Notes: a model not told the origin generated them from the sequence alone. Counted from the stretch's first letter, positions 1 through 9,746 are shown. The stretch: 56,880 nt of DNA from Lactobacillus sp. (GCA_022651245.1 JALCQM010000017.1:1-56880); one strand, 5' to 3'. Made by a program: numbers and translations.

Positions 1-32
1 TTCAATCACCACAATCGGTCGGCACAAAGAAA

Positions 33-67
33 CGGCCTCACCCCAGATGAATACTGGGGTGAAGCCG
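33..67 (-). terminator. Rho-independent terminator downstream of the coiled-coil gene
   Basis: A 14-bp stem (33-46 pairing with 54-67, one mismatch) closes a 7-nt loop. On the minus strand it is followed by a T-rich run (TTTCTTTG). It lies about 110 bp beyond the stop codon of the minus-strand gene at 176-2008 and most likely ends that transcript. Confidence 0.6.
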
Positions 68-175
68 CTTAGAAACAGACAAAATTTTATATTATTTCAT
101 CTGTCAACTTGACAGGGCATAGTGCATGCACGGGGCTTTCGTGATTATAGGTTACTCGTTTTATGCCTCAATCTT

Positions 176-2008
176 TTACTGGGGCGTCACCTTTGGGCTA
201 GCAATGCGAAACGGTAAATTCACATCGTCGAGTTGCAGCAGGTGTAGGTCCCGGTCAGCGGTTCGGATCAGGGCTTGTGCGACCGCGTAATCGGCCACAA
301 TGAACGCAGTTGTCTCCGTGTCCTTGAGTGTCGCGGTAAAATGCGCGCGGGCCACATCGTCGGGCTCCAAATATGGCACCGCAGTCGCCTGACTTTGCGC
401 CAATAAGGCGGTATACGCCGGATGCTGGAACCGGCCAACTAGTCGCGTTTCTTCGGTGAAAGCCCCTTTTTGCCACCAGGCGATCAAGGCCTCAGTGTTG
501 TTGAAAGCACGCCGGAGCACACCATTTTGGTCAAAAACTTCCACACTGTTTTGTTTGCCATCAGCGTACATGATCGTCAATGCCAAGATCCCATCCTGGC
601 GGTAGTATTCTTCTTGTTTCAAGGCGCCTTGCGCATCAAACAAGGCGTTAGCCAGTAGGTGTCCTTGGCGACTGAAAAAGCTATGCTTGACGGGCTGTCC
701 TGCATTCAAGTAGGTAATGTCACTGATTTGCGCCGCATCGTACTGAACGCGCAACACCAGCTGTGGATCACTCATTTGCAATTCCAGTTGAGTATGCTCG
801 GCATTCCAAGACTCACTGGCGGCTTCGGGCAATTGGATCTTAGTCGGCGTGATTGCCGCATCACTTGCCTGCAGTTGCAATAATGGGTTGATGATCTCAA
901 TCTTAGCGACATCGATATCATACTGCGCTGCCCATCTTTGAAGCTCAGACCGTAAGTTGATATCAAAATAGCTGGAATAAATGCCAACTTTCGCTGCCCC
1001 TGCTGTCAATAAATATGTGACCAAAGTGGCTAACTGCGCCGCCTCTTTAGGCAAGAAGGAATCGAGTGCGAACACAAACATCCCCTTGTCTAGAGACAAG
1101 GCATTAACGCGATGGGTGCTGCCAAACCACTCGCGAAGCCGATGCTCTGCACGCATCAGCTCTTGTTGCCGGTCGGCGATTGCTTTTTCAAGGGCTACCT
1201 GCTGTTGTTGTAACTGTTTCAGTTGGGCACGCGCAGCCGTCAACGCCTTGGCATTTGCGCTGATCGCGGTGTCACGCTCTGTTTGCAACTGACTTTGAAT
1301 CGTCTGGTGTTGGGTCAGTTGCGTTTTGACTGCTTCAAGCGCCGCCAATTGAGTGGTGCGAGCATCACGTTGGGCGGCTTGTTCCGTCGTCAACGCCGTC
1401 AGGTCCGCGTCTAATTGTTTGTGTTTCTGCGCGTTCTTTTCGGCTTGCGTCCGCGTCGCATCCACGATATTCACAATTTTCAACGGGTCAGTTTCCGAGC
1501 GCATTTTTTCAGTCAACGCTCGGGAATCTTCCTCTAGTGCGTGCAACTGCGCCTTCAAGTCATCTGCTTGCTGTTGCAAGACTGCTAAGCCGTCGTCTGC
1601 TTGCTTGAGGGCCGCCTCTTCCTGCGCCGATTGGGATTCGCAGCGTGTCACTTGCACCTGATTAGCCGCCAAGCGCTCGTCTAACGTCGCGGTGTCGACC
1701 ACTTGCAACTTCGCCACATTTTCGGTAACTTGATCACGTTTTTGACGAACCCGCTTCAACGTTGCCTCATCGCCTTGTTGTGTCGCTTCAAGCGCATCAA
1801 GTTGATCGAAAAGGCGCTGCTGTAGTTGATCGCGAACCTGGTTATAATCTGCCGTGATCGTCGCAATTTTCGCCATCAACGTCGTCGGGTCCAGCGACTC
1901 AAGCCGCTCCTCAGGGGCCTCAACTACCGGCGCCGGTATCATTTCTGGTTCACTGGGCGTTGCCACCGGTGGCATGTTCTTACGTTCTCTTAGTTTAAAT
2001 AAATTCAT
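176..2008 (-). CDS. Coiled-coil protein of unknown function, possibly linked to adhesin glycosylation or export
   Basis: A 610-residue protein with no signal peptide or membrane segment. Residues ~40-290 are a long, charged, Gln/Ala-rich predicted coiled coil. The C-terminal ~320 residues look globular and contain a run of short blocks of the type FxxQGHLLxxxxFDxxGxxxxxEYYRQDG. Such blocks resemble the Gtf2/Asp1-like accessory proteins of serine-rich adhesin glycosylation and secretion loci, but the resemblance is weak and by eye. The start is supported by GGAGGAG upstream of ATG 2008. It follows the KxYKxGKxW adhesin gene on the same strand, which fits a role in modifying or exporting that adhesin. 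This is inference; the family is not recognised. Confidence 0.75.
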   Translation of the reverse strand: MNLFKLRERKNMPPVATPSEPEMIPAPVVEAPEERLESLDPTTLMAKIATITADYNQVRDQLQQRLFDQLDALEATQQGDEATLKRVRQKRDQVTENVAKLQVVDTATLDERLAANQVQVTRCESQSAQEEAALKQADDGLAVLQQQADDLKAQLHALEEDSRALTEKMRSETDPLKIVNIVDATRTQAEKNAQKHKQLDADLTALTTEQAAQRDARTTQLAALEAVKTQLTQHQTIQSQLQTERDTAISANAKALTAARAQLKQLQQQQVALEKAIADRQQELMRAEHRLREWFGSTHRVNALSLDKGMFVFALDSFLPKEAAQLATLVTYLLTAGAAKVGIYSSYFDINLRSELQRWAAQYDIDVAKIEIINPLLQLQASDAAITPTKIQLPEAASESWNAEHTQLELQMSDPQLVLRVQYDAAQISDITYLNAGQPVKHSFFSRQGHLLANALFDAQGALKQEEYYRQDGILALTIMYADGKQNSVEVFDQNGVLRRAFNNTEALIAWWQKGAFTEETRLVGRFQHPAYTALLAQSQATAVPYLEPDDVARAHFTATLKDTETTAFIVADYAVAQALIRTADRDLHLLQLDDVNLPFRIASPKVTPQ

Positions 2009-2324
2009 GGCTTATACTCCTCCAACGATAGACACAACTCTCACTCAAATTAACCAAGCAACCACAATGTCCCCACGCGATAGCCGTTTGCGTTATCACA
2101 CAACCTCTTTTGTCACTCACGCTGTCTGAATTCGATCAATTCCTATCATGCTTATATGTCGGTTCATGCCGATCAAATCAGACAACACATAATACGCGTA
2201 GACCCCGTGACCATTTTTGGCACAGTGGCCACAATACTATTATGTAAAAAGCGCCCCTCCTATGAGAGACGCTTCTCGTCCGTTCGGATCACCATCCGAA
2301 CAGCTAAAACTAATTGGGAAGCGG
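2009..2324. other. Intergenic region between adhesin and coiled-coil gene
   Basis: This 316-bp gap holds the adhesin terminator hairpins (2247-2311). The remaining ~240 bp are AT-rich and presumably contain the promoter of the coiled-coil gene. No convincing -35/-10 pair, small ORF or RNA gene was seen. Confidence 0.5.
2247..2311 (-). terminator. Tandem-hairpin terminator of the adhesin gene
   Basis: Reading the minus strand after the adhesin stop there is first a perfect hairpin (GTTCGGAT, GGTG loop, ATCCGAAC). A second hairpin follows (GCGTCTCTC pairing with GGAGGGGCGC, using G-U pairs) and runs straight into TTTTT. The second hairpin is a standard Rho-independent terminator. Confidence 0.75.
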
Positions 2325-5300
2325 CTAATTCTCACGCTTGCGCTGACTACCAGCTAACCCGATCAAGCCAAGGACTAACGCACCGCCGAAGGCTGCAATC
2401 GCAACTTCGTTGGTATCACCAGTTTTTGGCAGGCTAGCCGTTGCCGCACCACTAGCACCAGCGGCCTGTTGTGCTGGTTGCACACCAGCAGTCACGACAC
2501 TGACAGGCGTTGATTTTTGATTGTCTTGACTCCCAGTTGCGTAACCTGTACCACCTGTAGCCGGTAGTGTTGCACCAGTGCCCCGACTGGCCTTTACCCG
2601 GGTCGGCGTCACGTTACCAGAATCATCGGTCACACTTAGCGTCGTTGGGGTTGCCACGCCAGAGTCATCACCTTGATTTGAATTCGGGACAGCCGTCTGT
2701 GTCGTCGTGGTCGTTGCGTTAGGCACATCGACCTGCACTTCTGCACTCGGCTTCTTGCCCGGTTCGGTTTCCGTTACGCCAAGCTTATCGCCTGGTTTGA
2801 CCGCACCTTCTGGTACTTGGACCTTGAAGTGGCCGTTATCGTCCACCTTGCCAGTACCGATCACATCACCATCTGGCGTCTTCACTTCAACCGTGGCACC
2901 TGGTTCACCAGTACCTTCGACGTAAACCCCACCATCGGTGCGGCTGATCTTAACGTCTTCCGGTGTCTTGGAGGTTTCCTCTTCAGGCACGTTGACCTGC
3001 ACTTCTGCACTCGGCTTCTTGCCTGGTTCGGTTTCCGTTACGCCAAGCTTATCTCCTGGTTTAACCGCACCTTCTGGCACTTGGACCTTGAAGTGGCCGT
3101 TATCGTCCACCTTGCCAGTCCCGATCACATCACCATCTGGCGTCTTCACTTCAACTGTGGCACCTGGTTCACCAGTACCTTCGACGTAAACACCGCCATC
3201 GGTACGGCTGATCTTGACGTCTTCGGGTGTCTTGGAGGTTTCCTCTTCAGGCACATTGACCTGCACTTCTGCACTCGGCTTCTTGCCTGGTTCGGTTTCG
3301 GTTACGTCAAGCTTATCGCCTGGTTTGACCGCACCTTCTGGTACTTGGACCTTGAAGTGGCCGTTATCGTCCACCTTGCCAGTCCCGATCACATCACCAT
3401 CTGGCGTCTTCACTTCAACTGTGGCGCCTGGTTCACCGGTACCTTCGACGTAAACACCGCCATCGGTACGGCTGATCTTAACGTCTTCGGGTGTTTTGGA
3501 GGTTTCTGTGATTGGCGTGTTATCCTTCACATCTTCAGGGACGGTGACTGGTGTCGTATCGCTCGGATCCTTGCCTGGTTCTGTTTGGGTGACGCCAAGC
3601 TTGTCCCCAGAGTTGACGAGTCCATCTGGAATCTTGATGTCAAACTTACCATCATCGCCAACCGTACCAGTCCCGACTTCCTTACCAGATGGGTCAGTCA
3701 CTTTTACTGTTGCTCCTGGAACACCGCTACCAGTAACGTGGGTGTTGTTGTCGTCATCATTTTTAGCGACGACCCCGATCGGCACAGCAGACTTGTCTTT
3801 GGTAGGCTCAGTAACTGGGGTATCGTCCTTCACATCGTCTGGCACAGTGGTTGGCGCCTTATCACTCGGGTCCTTACCTGGTTCTGTTTGGGTGACATCC
3901 AGTTTGTCACCTGGCTTAACAGCCTCATCCGGAATTTCAACGTCAAACTTACCATCATCACCAACAGTGCCTGTTCCGACTTCCTTACCAGATGGGTCAG
4001 TCACCTTCACAGTTGCCCCTGGGACGCCGCTACCGGTGATATGAGTATTGTTGTCATCGTCGTTTTTAGCAGTAACGCCTGTTGGCACAGCGGACTTTTC
4101 CTTCACCGGATCAGTGACTGGAGTCTCGTCCTTCACATCTTCAGGTACGGTGGTCGCAGCTTTATCACTTGGATCCTTACCTGGTTCCGTTTGGGTAACG
4201 TCTAACTTGTCATCTGGGTTCACTAATGCATCCGGAATTTCAACGTCAAACTTGCCATCATCACCAACGGTACCGGTGCCAACTTCCTTACCAGAAGGAT
4301 CGGTGACTTTCACCGTTGCCCCTGGAACGCCGCTACCGGTGACGTGGGTATTGTTGTCGTCATCGTTCTTCGCAGTAACGTCTGTTGGCACAGCGGACTT
4401 TTCCTTCACCGGATCAGTCACTGGGGTCTCGTCTTTTACATCGTCAGGCACAGTGGTCGAAGCTTTATCACTTGGGTCTTTGCCTGGTTCTGTTTGGGTA
4501 ACGTCTAACTTGTCATCTGGGTTCACTAATGCATCTGGAATTTCGACATCGAACTTACCATCATCACCAACGGTACCGGTGCCAACTTCTTTCCCAGAAG
4601 GGTCGGTGACTTTCACCGTTGCGCCTGGAACACCGCTACCAGTAACGTGAGTGTTGTTGTCGTCATCGTTCTTCGCAGTAACGTCTGTTGGCACAGCGGA
4701 CTTTTCCTTCACCGGATCAGTTGCTTCTGGCACTGTGACCGTCTTCGCATCGCCGCGCACCGGATCACCAGTGACCGGGCTGATGATGCTTGGCGTCACC
4801 GTTAAAAGGGTGCCAACTGGTACAGCGCCATCGACGTTGACAGTATATTTGCCATCATCGCCAATCGTGCCGGTACCAACGATCGTCCCTGCCGGATCAG
4901 TGATCATCAAATCAGCATTCGGTGTTCCTTCACCGGTAACCGCATAGCCATCTGTTGGGTTGCCACTGATTGCCGCAGAGGTTAATTCCGGGACAGTTTC
5001 TAATTTATCTTGAATGGCTTTGATCGCTTCGTCCACATCTTTTTGTGACGAGGTACGCGCGGTTTTACCTTGGGTCGCAGGATCTTGATCTTGTAACACA
5101 TAGATAGCCGTGGTTAAAGCAGAACCAGCCTTTTGAATCAGTGCTGGGTCCTTTTGAATGGCGGTGATATAGTGGTCTAACGCTGTTTTGTTCACCACTT
5201 GATACGCAATCGTCGTTGAAGTGGTGTAGTCTGGCGTTTGGTCGTCAGTTTGGCGGAATAAGTTGGCACTCACACCAATAGTTTCTGCCTTGAACTTCCC

Positions 5301-7412
5301 GTCTGCGAACGCCGGGTCCATATTTTCTTTCAAAATAGATTGCTTAAAGTCAGGGTCCTTGAAACTAACCGGCACGACAACGCTTTGCGACGCGCCCCAG
5401 CTAGCATCCCCTGCAGCATCAACCGCACCGGTGAGGGCATCTTTGATTCCTTGAGAAATCGAGTCAACGATCCCATCAGTCTGACCAACGATGCTGTCTA
5501 AAATGCCATTGGCAACCGAAGTCGCGCCGCCACTGACCAGACCACCTGCAGCGTCCTTGATCGGATCGAGGATGCCACCAAGACCGCCCAAAAGGCCACC
5601 ACCGTCTCCACTAGAGCCGCCAGTGATGTTATCCATGCCGCCAGCGATCGCACTTTCCAACGCCGTGTTGCCATCAGCATCCGGAAGCAACCCTAAGAAG
5701 GCCATGGCGTAGTTCTTAACGTCGTTGATCCACCCTTGGGCAAAGGCCGTGACCATATTACCGATGGCGTCAGCGGCATTCGTGTCGTTCGTCACCGTTA
5801 AGACATGCCCGTCTTGCGCAACGTCTTCAAGCGTGATCACACGTACCCCATTATCCATCAGGTAATGTTCCATCGCGACATCATTGTCCACGGCGGCTTT
5901 AGCGGCGGCTAAGCCTTGCGCATAGCTATCCGTGTCCCCGAGCGTCCCAATGATCCCGCTCAAAACGCCACCAGCACCGCTGGCGACGGTATTGGCGATC
6001 TGGCCTGGTATTGTGACTAGGTCGCCGAGCCCGGTCGTGATGGTATTGGCCACTTGGTCGATCATGGCACCTGTATATTTAGTATGCACGACGGCCTGAT
6101 TTTCGATCTTGTCCCCAACGTTCCATGTCGAGGTATTATTGCTGTTATCTGTAATGGCGAAAAATTCACCGGTATCATCATTTTGAACGGTGACCCCAAT
6201 GTTTGAGGTTGCCACAACAGTCCAAGTGCCGACCTTCAACTCCCGAAGGTCTTCGGCGACCTTAAAGACCGCCGTATTGGCCGTGTCGCCGCCGATCAAC
6301 CGACCAGCGATCCCTGTGTTGATAACTTGCGAATGCAAGTCGACGTGGCGAATGGTATCGGCGATAGTTTCAACGCCATCATCGTCAGTATCCGTATAGG
6401 CAGAAGCAAGTGCACCTTGGTCACTGTAAATATCTGCAGCCGTGGTTTGTTGATTGTCTTTAACTTCCATCCCATCAACAGTGATGATGTCTTCATCCCA
6501 GCCATCGTTGTTCGATGCTTGCTGTTTCTCACTATTGACCGTCTTCACGTAACCAGAGTCTTTCTTGTCGGCCTCTTCCTTGTTAGCAGCCGACACCGCC
6601 GCATCGGCAGTCTCTTGATCCCCTAAATTCGCAGTGGCCGTGTTGTCTGCGCCTTGCGCCGTATCGTTAAATAACGCCCCTTGTGCCAGGCCGCCACCAT
6701 TATTCAACTGGTTTTTGACCCCATCTTTAGCACCCGTGGTCGCGTCGTTGAGGTCGCCGGCGTTCGTGTTTGTCTGTGTTCCAGGGGTCGCTGCCGGTGC
6801 ACTCGGCGTATCGACGGTAACAGACGCCGTTTCACCGATCGTCGTCGTTTCGTTCAAAACGACTTGCTTGCCAGCTGCCACCGTAATGGAATACGTCCCT
6901 GTACCAGAGGCTGTCACGCTACCCGCGCCGAGTCCGTTCACGGTTGCGGTGATCGTCGCATTCGGCTCTGCCTGGCCGCTAAGTGTCACTTGTTGGCCGT
7001 TGGCTGTCATTGTTGGTGCCGCCAATGTGAGCGGCTCAACGACACTCTTAGGTGCTCCTTGAGGCGGCGTAGCGACTGCTGTCGTTGCTGGTGTCGTTTC
7101 AGTCGTCGTTGTCGGCGTTGCCGCAGCCTCCGCGCTAGGGGTCGCTACGGGAGTCGTTGTCGACGAATCTGTCGTTGCGGTATCGCTACTTGACGTGGTC
7201 TCTGCCACCACCGTATTTACAACCTCTGCACCGGAGGTCGTCGTGTTCGTATCCGCATGGACCAGATTGCCTTGGCTGACCGTTAATACAGCAAAGTAAG
7301 TGGTAACTAATCCAGCAAATGCCCACTTCTTACCAGATTTGTACATCTTATATCTTTGTTTCCGGTCGGTTTCTAGACGCATTGTCCCGTCTATTTTACC
7401 CTTTCTAATCAT
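2325..7412 (-). CDS. LPXTG wall-anchored adhesin with KxYKxGKxW signal peptide and Ig-like tandem repeats
   Basis: A 1695-residue surface protein. The N-terminus has the KxYKxGKxW motif (KMYKSGKKW, residues ~22-30) and a hydrophobic segment, the signal type of large, often glycosylated adhesins. After a Thr/Ser/Ala-rich stretch there is an Ig-like module (~130-200), then a non-repetitive 'adhesive' region to ~residue 800. One divergent Ig-like repeat is followed by four ~101-residue repeats (DDDNNTHVTGSGVPGATVKV type) and three ~88-residue repeats (EGTGEPGATVEVKTPDGDVI type). The C-terminus has LPKTG at 1661-1665, a hydrophobic helix and a KR-rich tail, so sortase anchoring is expected. A second motif, LPATG (~1616), lies upstream without a membrane helix. 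AGGAGGG precedes ATG 7412. Ligand unknown. Confidence 0.93.
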   Translation of the reverse strand: MIRKGKIDGTMRLETDRKQRYKMYKSGKKWAFAGLVTTYFAVLTVSQGNLVHADTNTTTSGAEVVNTVVAETTSSSDTATTDSSTTTPVATPSAEAAATPTTTTETTPATTAVATPPQGAPKSVVEPLTLAAPTMTANGQQVTLSGQAEPNATITATVNGLGAGSVTASGTGTYSITVAAGKQVVLNETTTIGETASVTVDTPSAPAATPGTQTNTNAGDLNDATTGAKDGVKNQLNNGGGLAQGALFNDTAQGADNTATANLGDQETADAAVSAANKEEADKKDSGYVKTVNSEKQQASNNDGWDEDIITVDGMEVKDNQQTTAADIYSDQGALASAYTDTDDDGVETIADTIRHVDLHSQVINTGIAGRLIGGDTANTAVFKVAEDLRELKVGTWTVVATSNIGVTVQNDDTGEFFAITDNSNNTSTWNVGDKIENQAVVHTKYTGAMIDQVANTITTGLGDLVTIPGQIANTVASGAGGVLSGIIGTLGDTDSYAQGLAAAKAAVDNDVAMEHYLMDNGVRVITLEDVAQDGHVLTVTNDTNAADAIGNMVTAFAQGWINDVKNYAMAFLGLLPDADGNTALESAIAGGMDNITGGSSGDGGGLLGGLGGILDPIKDAAGGLVSGGATSVANGILDSIVGQTDGIVDSISQGIKDALTGAVDAAGDASWGASQSVVVPVSFKDPDFKQSILKENMDPAFADGKFKAETIGVSANLFRQTDDQTPDYTTSTTIAYQVVNKTALDHYITAIQKDPALIQKAGSALTTAIYVLQDQDPATQGKTARTSSQKDVDEAIKAIQDKLETVPELTSAAISGNPTDGYAVTGEGTPNADLMITDPAGTIVGTGTIGDDGKYTVNVDGAVPVGTLLTVTPSIISPVTGDPVRGDAKTVTVPEATDPVKEKSAVPTDVTAKNDDDNNTHVTGSGVPGATVKVTDPSGKEVGTGTVGDDGKFDVEIPDALVNPDDKLDVTQTEPGKDPSDKASTTVPDDVKDETPVTDPVKEKSAVPTDVTAKNDDDNNTHVTGSGVPGATVKVTDPSGKEVGTGTVGDDGKFDVEIPDALVNPDDKLDVTQTEPGKDPSDKAATTVPEDVKDETPVTDPVKEKSAVPTGVTAKNDDDNNTHITGSGVPGATVKVTDPSGKEVGTGTVGDDGKFDVEIPDEAVKPGDKLDVTQTEPGKDPSDKAPTTVPDDVKDDTPVTEPTKDKSAVPIGVVAKNDDDNNTHVTGSGVPGATVKVTDPSGKEVGTGTVGDDGKFDIKIPDGLVNSGDKLGVTQTEPGKDPSDTTPVTVPEDVKDNTPITETSKTPEDVKISRTDGGVYVEGTGEPGATVEVKTPDGDVIGTGKVDDNGHFKVQVPEGAVKPGDKLDVTETEPGKKPSAEVQVNVPEEETSKTPEDVKISRTDGGVYVEGTGEPGATVEVKTPDGDVIGTGKVDDNGHFKVQVPEGAVKPGDKLGVTETEPGKKPSAEVQVNVPEEETSKTPEDVKISRTDGGVYVEGTGEPGATVEVKTPDGDVIGTGKVDDNGHFKVQVPEGAVKPGDKLGVTETEPGKKPSAEVQVDVPNATTTTTQTAVPNSNQGDDSGVATPTTLSVTDDSGNVTPTRVKASRGTGATLPATGGTGYATGSQDNQKSTPVSVVTAGVQPAQQAAGASGAATASLPKTGDTNEVAIAAFGGALVLGLIGLAGSQRKREN
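2725..3507 (-). repeat. Three tandem ~264-bp repeats in the adhesin gene (type B)
   Basis: Three nearly identical units of 88 codons each encode an Ig-like module around the core GTGEPGATVEV. Differences between copies are mainly silent or single changes, so the units are recent duplications and prone to recombination or assembly collapse. Confidence 0.9.
3508..4722 (-). repeat. Four tandem ~303-bp repeats in the adhesin gene (type A)
   Basis: Four units of about 101 codons encode an Ig-like module with the core NNTHVTGSGVPGATVKV and linkers rich in DPVKEKSAVPT. The unit nearest the type B block is the most diverged. Confidence 0.9.
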
Positions 7413-7858
7413 CTCAAAGCCCTCCTACTAAGTAAATTCACACCAATGTGAGCTTTTTTGCCTTCAAGGTCCCCTCCCTAAAGGTAAAATTCTTCACGCC
7501 CTTAAGTATATATAAACTTATTCTAAAAAAAGTGCAGAATTAGTAAAAAACTTATATCATTTTTGGTATGTCACAACAGATTATATCGATGCTTGCCTCT
7601 TTGCATTTTTGCGTGTCATATCATAATGCGGCGCCAATTAAGAAATTGGTTCCTGACGTGTCATCTTGAGTAACCCCAATTTTTCCGTTCATCAACCGAT
7701 ACGCTTCAAAACTCGTTACTATTTCGAAGAATATTAGTAAATTATTTTTAATATGATTAGCATTTATAGTGCAAATATCAAGACCTTTTTTCGCTTATAT
7801 TGCGTAAACTGCCATAAGATTCCCAGGTGTGCGATGCCGCTCTGCCGCTAACGCAACG

Positions 7859-7951
7859 AATGCATCACAAGCTCACTACAGCAAGGGTAGATAACATGAC
7901 AAACCCACTTTTACCATTGATTAGTCAAAAGCCAATCAACGCAACCCACTA
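7859..7951 (+). CDS. Possible 30-residue small ORF directly before a terminator
   Basis: A short ORF (MHHKLTTARVDN... ending PINATH) ends 4 bp before a strong plus-strand terminator. An internal ATG at 7895 follows AAGGGTAG and would give 18 residues. There is no homology that I recognise. It could be a small peptide gene, the 3' end of a small RNA, or chance. Low certainty. Confidence 0.2.
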
Positions 7952-7955
7952 AAAT

Positions 7956-7986
7956 AAGCGTCTCTGCGTTTAGAGACGCTTTTTTC
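7956..7986. terminator. Bidirectional Rho-independent terminator
   Basis: A 10-bp perfect stem (AAGCGTCTCT / AGAGACGCTT) with a 6-nt loop. It is followed by TTTTTT on the plus strand and a weaker TTATTTT on the minus strand. It can end the regulator transcript coming from 8070 on the minus strand and any short plus-strand transcript. Confidence 0.75.
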
Positions 7987-8069
7987 ACGTACTTGCGAAA
8001 TATGTGTACCCGTTTTCAACTGCTTATTTACAACTGAAAATTTTTGTACTCGCGGTCAGACCACGGTAT

Positions 8070-9536
8070 TTACGGCGTGGTATCATCGCGCAAATGCCGC
8101 GCAGTGAGGTAGTGGGCGACTTTGAAGCTCGCGGCTAATTTGAAACAAGTATTCGCGTCCTTGAGGTCTAGTCCCGTGATGCTATGAATCCTGGCCAAGC
8201 GATTACGCAAGGTATTGGGATGGATGAACAATGCCGCGGCACACTCCGCCTGGTTACAAGTCGCCTGTAGGTAAGCGTTGAGTGTCGCCACCAATTCGCT
8301 GTGATAGGTTGCATCATGCGCGCTCAACGCCTGCAAGGCTGGATTGATGAAGAAAGGCAAGATCGCGCTCCCATCTTGCACTTGCGTCAACATCAACTCA
8401 AAAAATGCGTCTTCACAAAACACCACCGGCTGCGGCAACTGTAATTGGGCCGTCCGCGCACACACCGCATTGGCAGCCACAGTATCTTCAGGGCGAGTAT
8501 ACAAGTTAGACACCACCAAGTGACAACCCGCATGGCGCGCCAATTTGGCGAGTTCCTGGTGAAAATGGCCGCTGTGGTACTCACGCAAACTGACGGTGAT
8601 CAACGCGATGCAGCGATGCTGGTGCACTGTGATCAAAAACTGCGTAAACATCGGCGTCGCCAAATACTTCACCCGCTCCTTGAGCTCATCTAAGGTCTGT
8701 TGGCCATTCGGTATCACGTGCATGATCACCATGGCCGGCGGCAACGTCGCATTTTGCAAGCGAAACTGGGCGGCAAACGTCGCATCTACCGGCGAGGTGA
8801 GCAACAAATTCACCAGCTGGTCGCGCGCCGACACCGCCGGTTCGATCACGTGCGCCTGGATGGCGGCATTGGCGATCAGCTGTCCAAGCACTGGCAGTAG
8901 CTCCGTCTGATCAGCGGCGATCGGGGTGGCGTACACCGCCATCGCCAGGTAGCCCAACGCGTCATTGTGATGCGACAGCGGCGTCACCAACAGCGGCACC
9001 GGCGACTGGTCAGGATTCGTTAAATAGAGATGATGATAAAAGTTCTTCGGATCCAGCGCCGGCACGTGAGCGGCCAGAAACCGCCCCACCTGACTATCTG
9101 TCGCCACGGCAGGGTTGGTCGCGCGTAAAATATGCTGCCCATCTAAGCTCAACACCAACAGCGGATTGGTGAGCATCCCCGCCGCTTGCGCCAGGGTGGT
9201 ATCAAAATCGGCAGTGATCGCGGCGATCGCCAGTTGCGTAACTGCCGCTTGATCGCACTGTTGCCCCAGCAATCTAGCCGCTTCTTCCAGCAAGCGCAAA
9301 GGCAACACCCGGTCGCCTGCGACGAGCGGTATCGTCGCCAGACACCACGCTTTTTGCCCCGCATAAACGATCAAGGTCACCTGACAAGGGCCAATATCAA
9401 GCGACAAGGTCCCAGCCCTCGGCGCCGCCAATGTGTCATCAGCGACCTGCACGTGTGCAAGTGGGACATTCGGAGCACCATAGCGTTGCAACGGTACCGT
9501 CTGCGCCAGCTGATTCAATAGCTCTTCGCTTAACAT
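8070..9536 (-). CDS. PucR/CdaR-family transcriptional regulator
   Basis: A 488-residue protein. The last ~55 residues form the helix-turn-helix typical of PucR/CdaR regulators (AALFIHPNTLRNRLARIHSI). The N-terminal ~130 residues match a purine-catabolism-regulator-like sensory region and the middle a GAF-like and linker region. The ATG at 9536 is chosen over upstream codons because GGGAGGG lies just before it. It is divergent from the SDR/ADC/oxidase operon starting at 9747, with a 210-bp shared promoter region, so it most likely controls that operon in response to a metabolite. Whether it activates or represses is unknown. Confidence 0.85.
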   Translation of the reverse strand: MLSEELLNQLAQTVPLQRYGAPNVPLAHVQVADDTLAAPRAGTLSLDIGPCQVTLIVYAGQKAWCLATIPLVAGDRVLPLRLLEEAARLLGQQCDQAAVTQLAIAAITADFDTTLAQAAGMLTNPLLVLSLDGQHILRATNPAVATDSQVGRFLAAHVPALDPKNFYHHLYLTNPDQSPVPLLVTPLSHHNDALGYLAMAVYATPIAADQTELLPVLGQLIANAAIQAHVIEPAVSARDQLVNLLLTSPVDATFAAQFRLQNATLPPAMVIMHVIPNGQQTLDELKERVKYLATPMFTQFLITVHQHRCIALITVSLREYHSGHFHQELAKLARHAGCHLVVSNLYTRPEDTVAANAVCARTAQLQLPQPVVFCEDAFFELMLTQVQDGSAILPFFINPALQALSAHDATYHSELVATLNAYLQATCNQAECAAALFIHPNTLRNRLARIHSITGLDLKDANTCFKLAASFKVAHYLTARHLRDDTTP

Positions 9537-9646
9537 GGTAAACCCTCCCATAACATCATATCGACACCTGACCCTGTCAACCATGTGGGATTACCACAAT
9601 AAATCAACCCGATAGCTGTGGACTATCCCCCTACTAATTTAGCTTA

Positions 9647-9660
9647 TGAAAGCGCTATTA
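9647..9660 (+). promoter_or_regulatory. Candidate CcpA (cre) site at the SDR operon promoter
   Basis: TGAAAGCGCTATTA matches the cre consensus TGWAANCGNTNWCA at all but one position. It overlaps an AT-rich -10-like segment (CTATTATAC) about 90 bp before the SDR start codon. This placement fits carbon catabolite repression of the operon. Confidence 0.6.
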
Positions 9661-9746
9661 TACAACTGTAAAAGAGATCAACTTGATTCGGTCTCACCCC
9701 GGGGCGTTGTTCATCACACTAGGCACTGTGAAAAGGAGCTTTCATT

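Larger units (their letters stand above)
7413..8069. other. Long AT-rich intergenic region upstream of the adhesin
   Basis: This 657-bp gap probably carries the adhesin promoter: minus-strand TATATATACT at ~7507-7516, preceded by A/T tracts. It is much AT-richer than the neighbouring genes, which suggests transfer or relaxed constraint. Near its right end lie a short plus-strand ORF (7859-7951) and a strong hairpin terminator (7956-7986). No RNA gene was recognised. Confidence 0.5.

Noticed and set aside
2817..4205. 462-codon plus-strand ORF opposite the adhesin repeats
   Set aside because: It is the antisense shadow of the tandem repeats: its sequence repeats with the same period, and the minus strand has the clear signal peptide, sorting motif and ribosome site.
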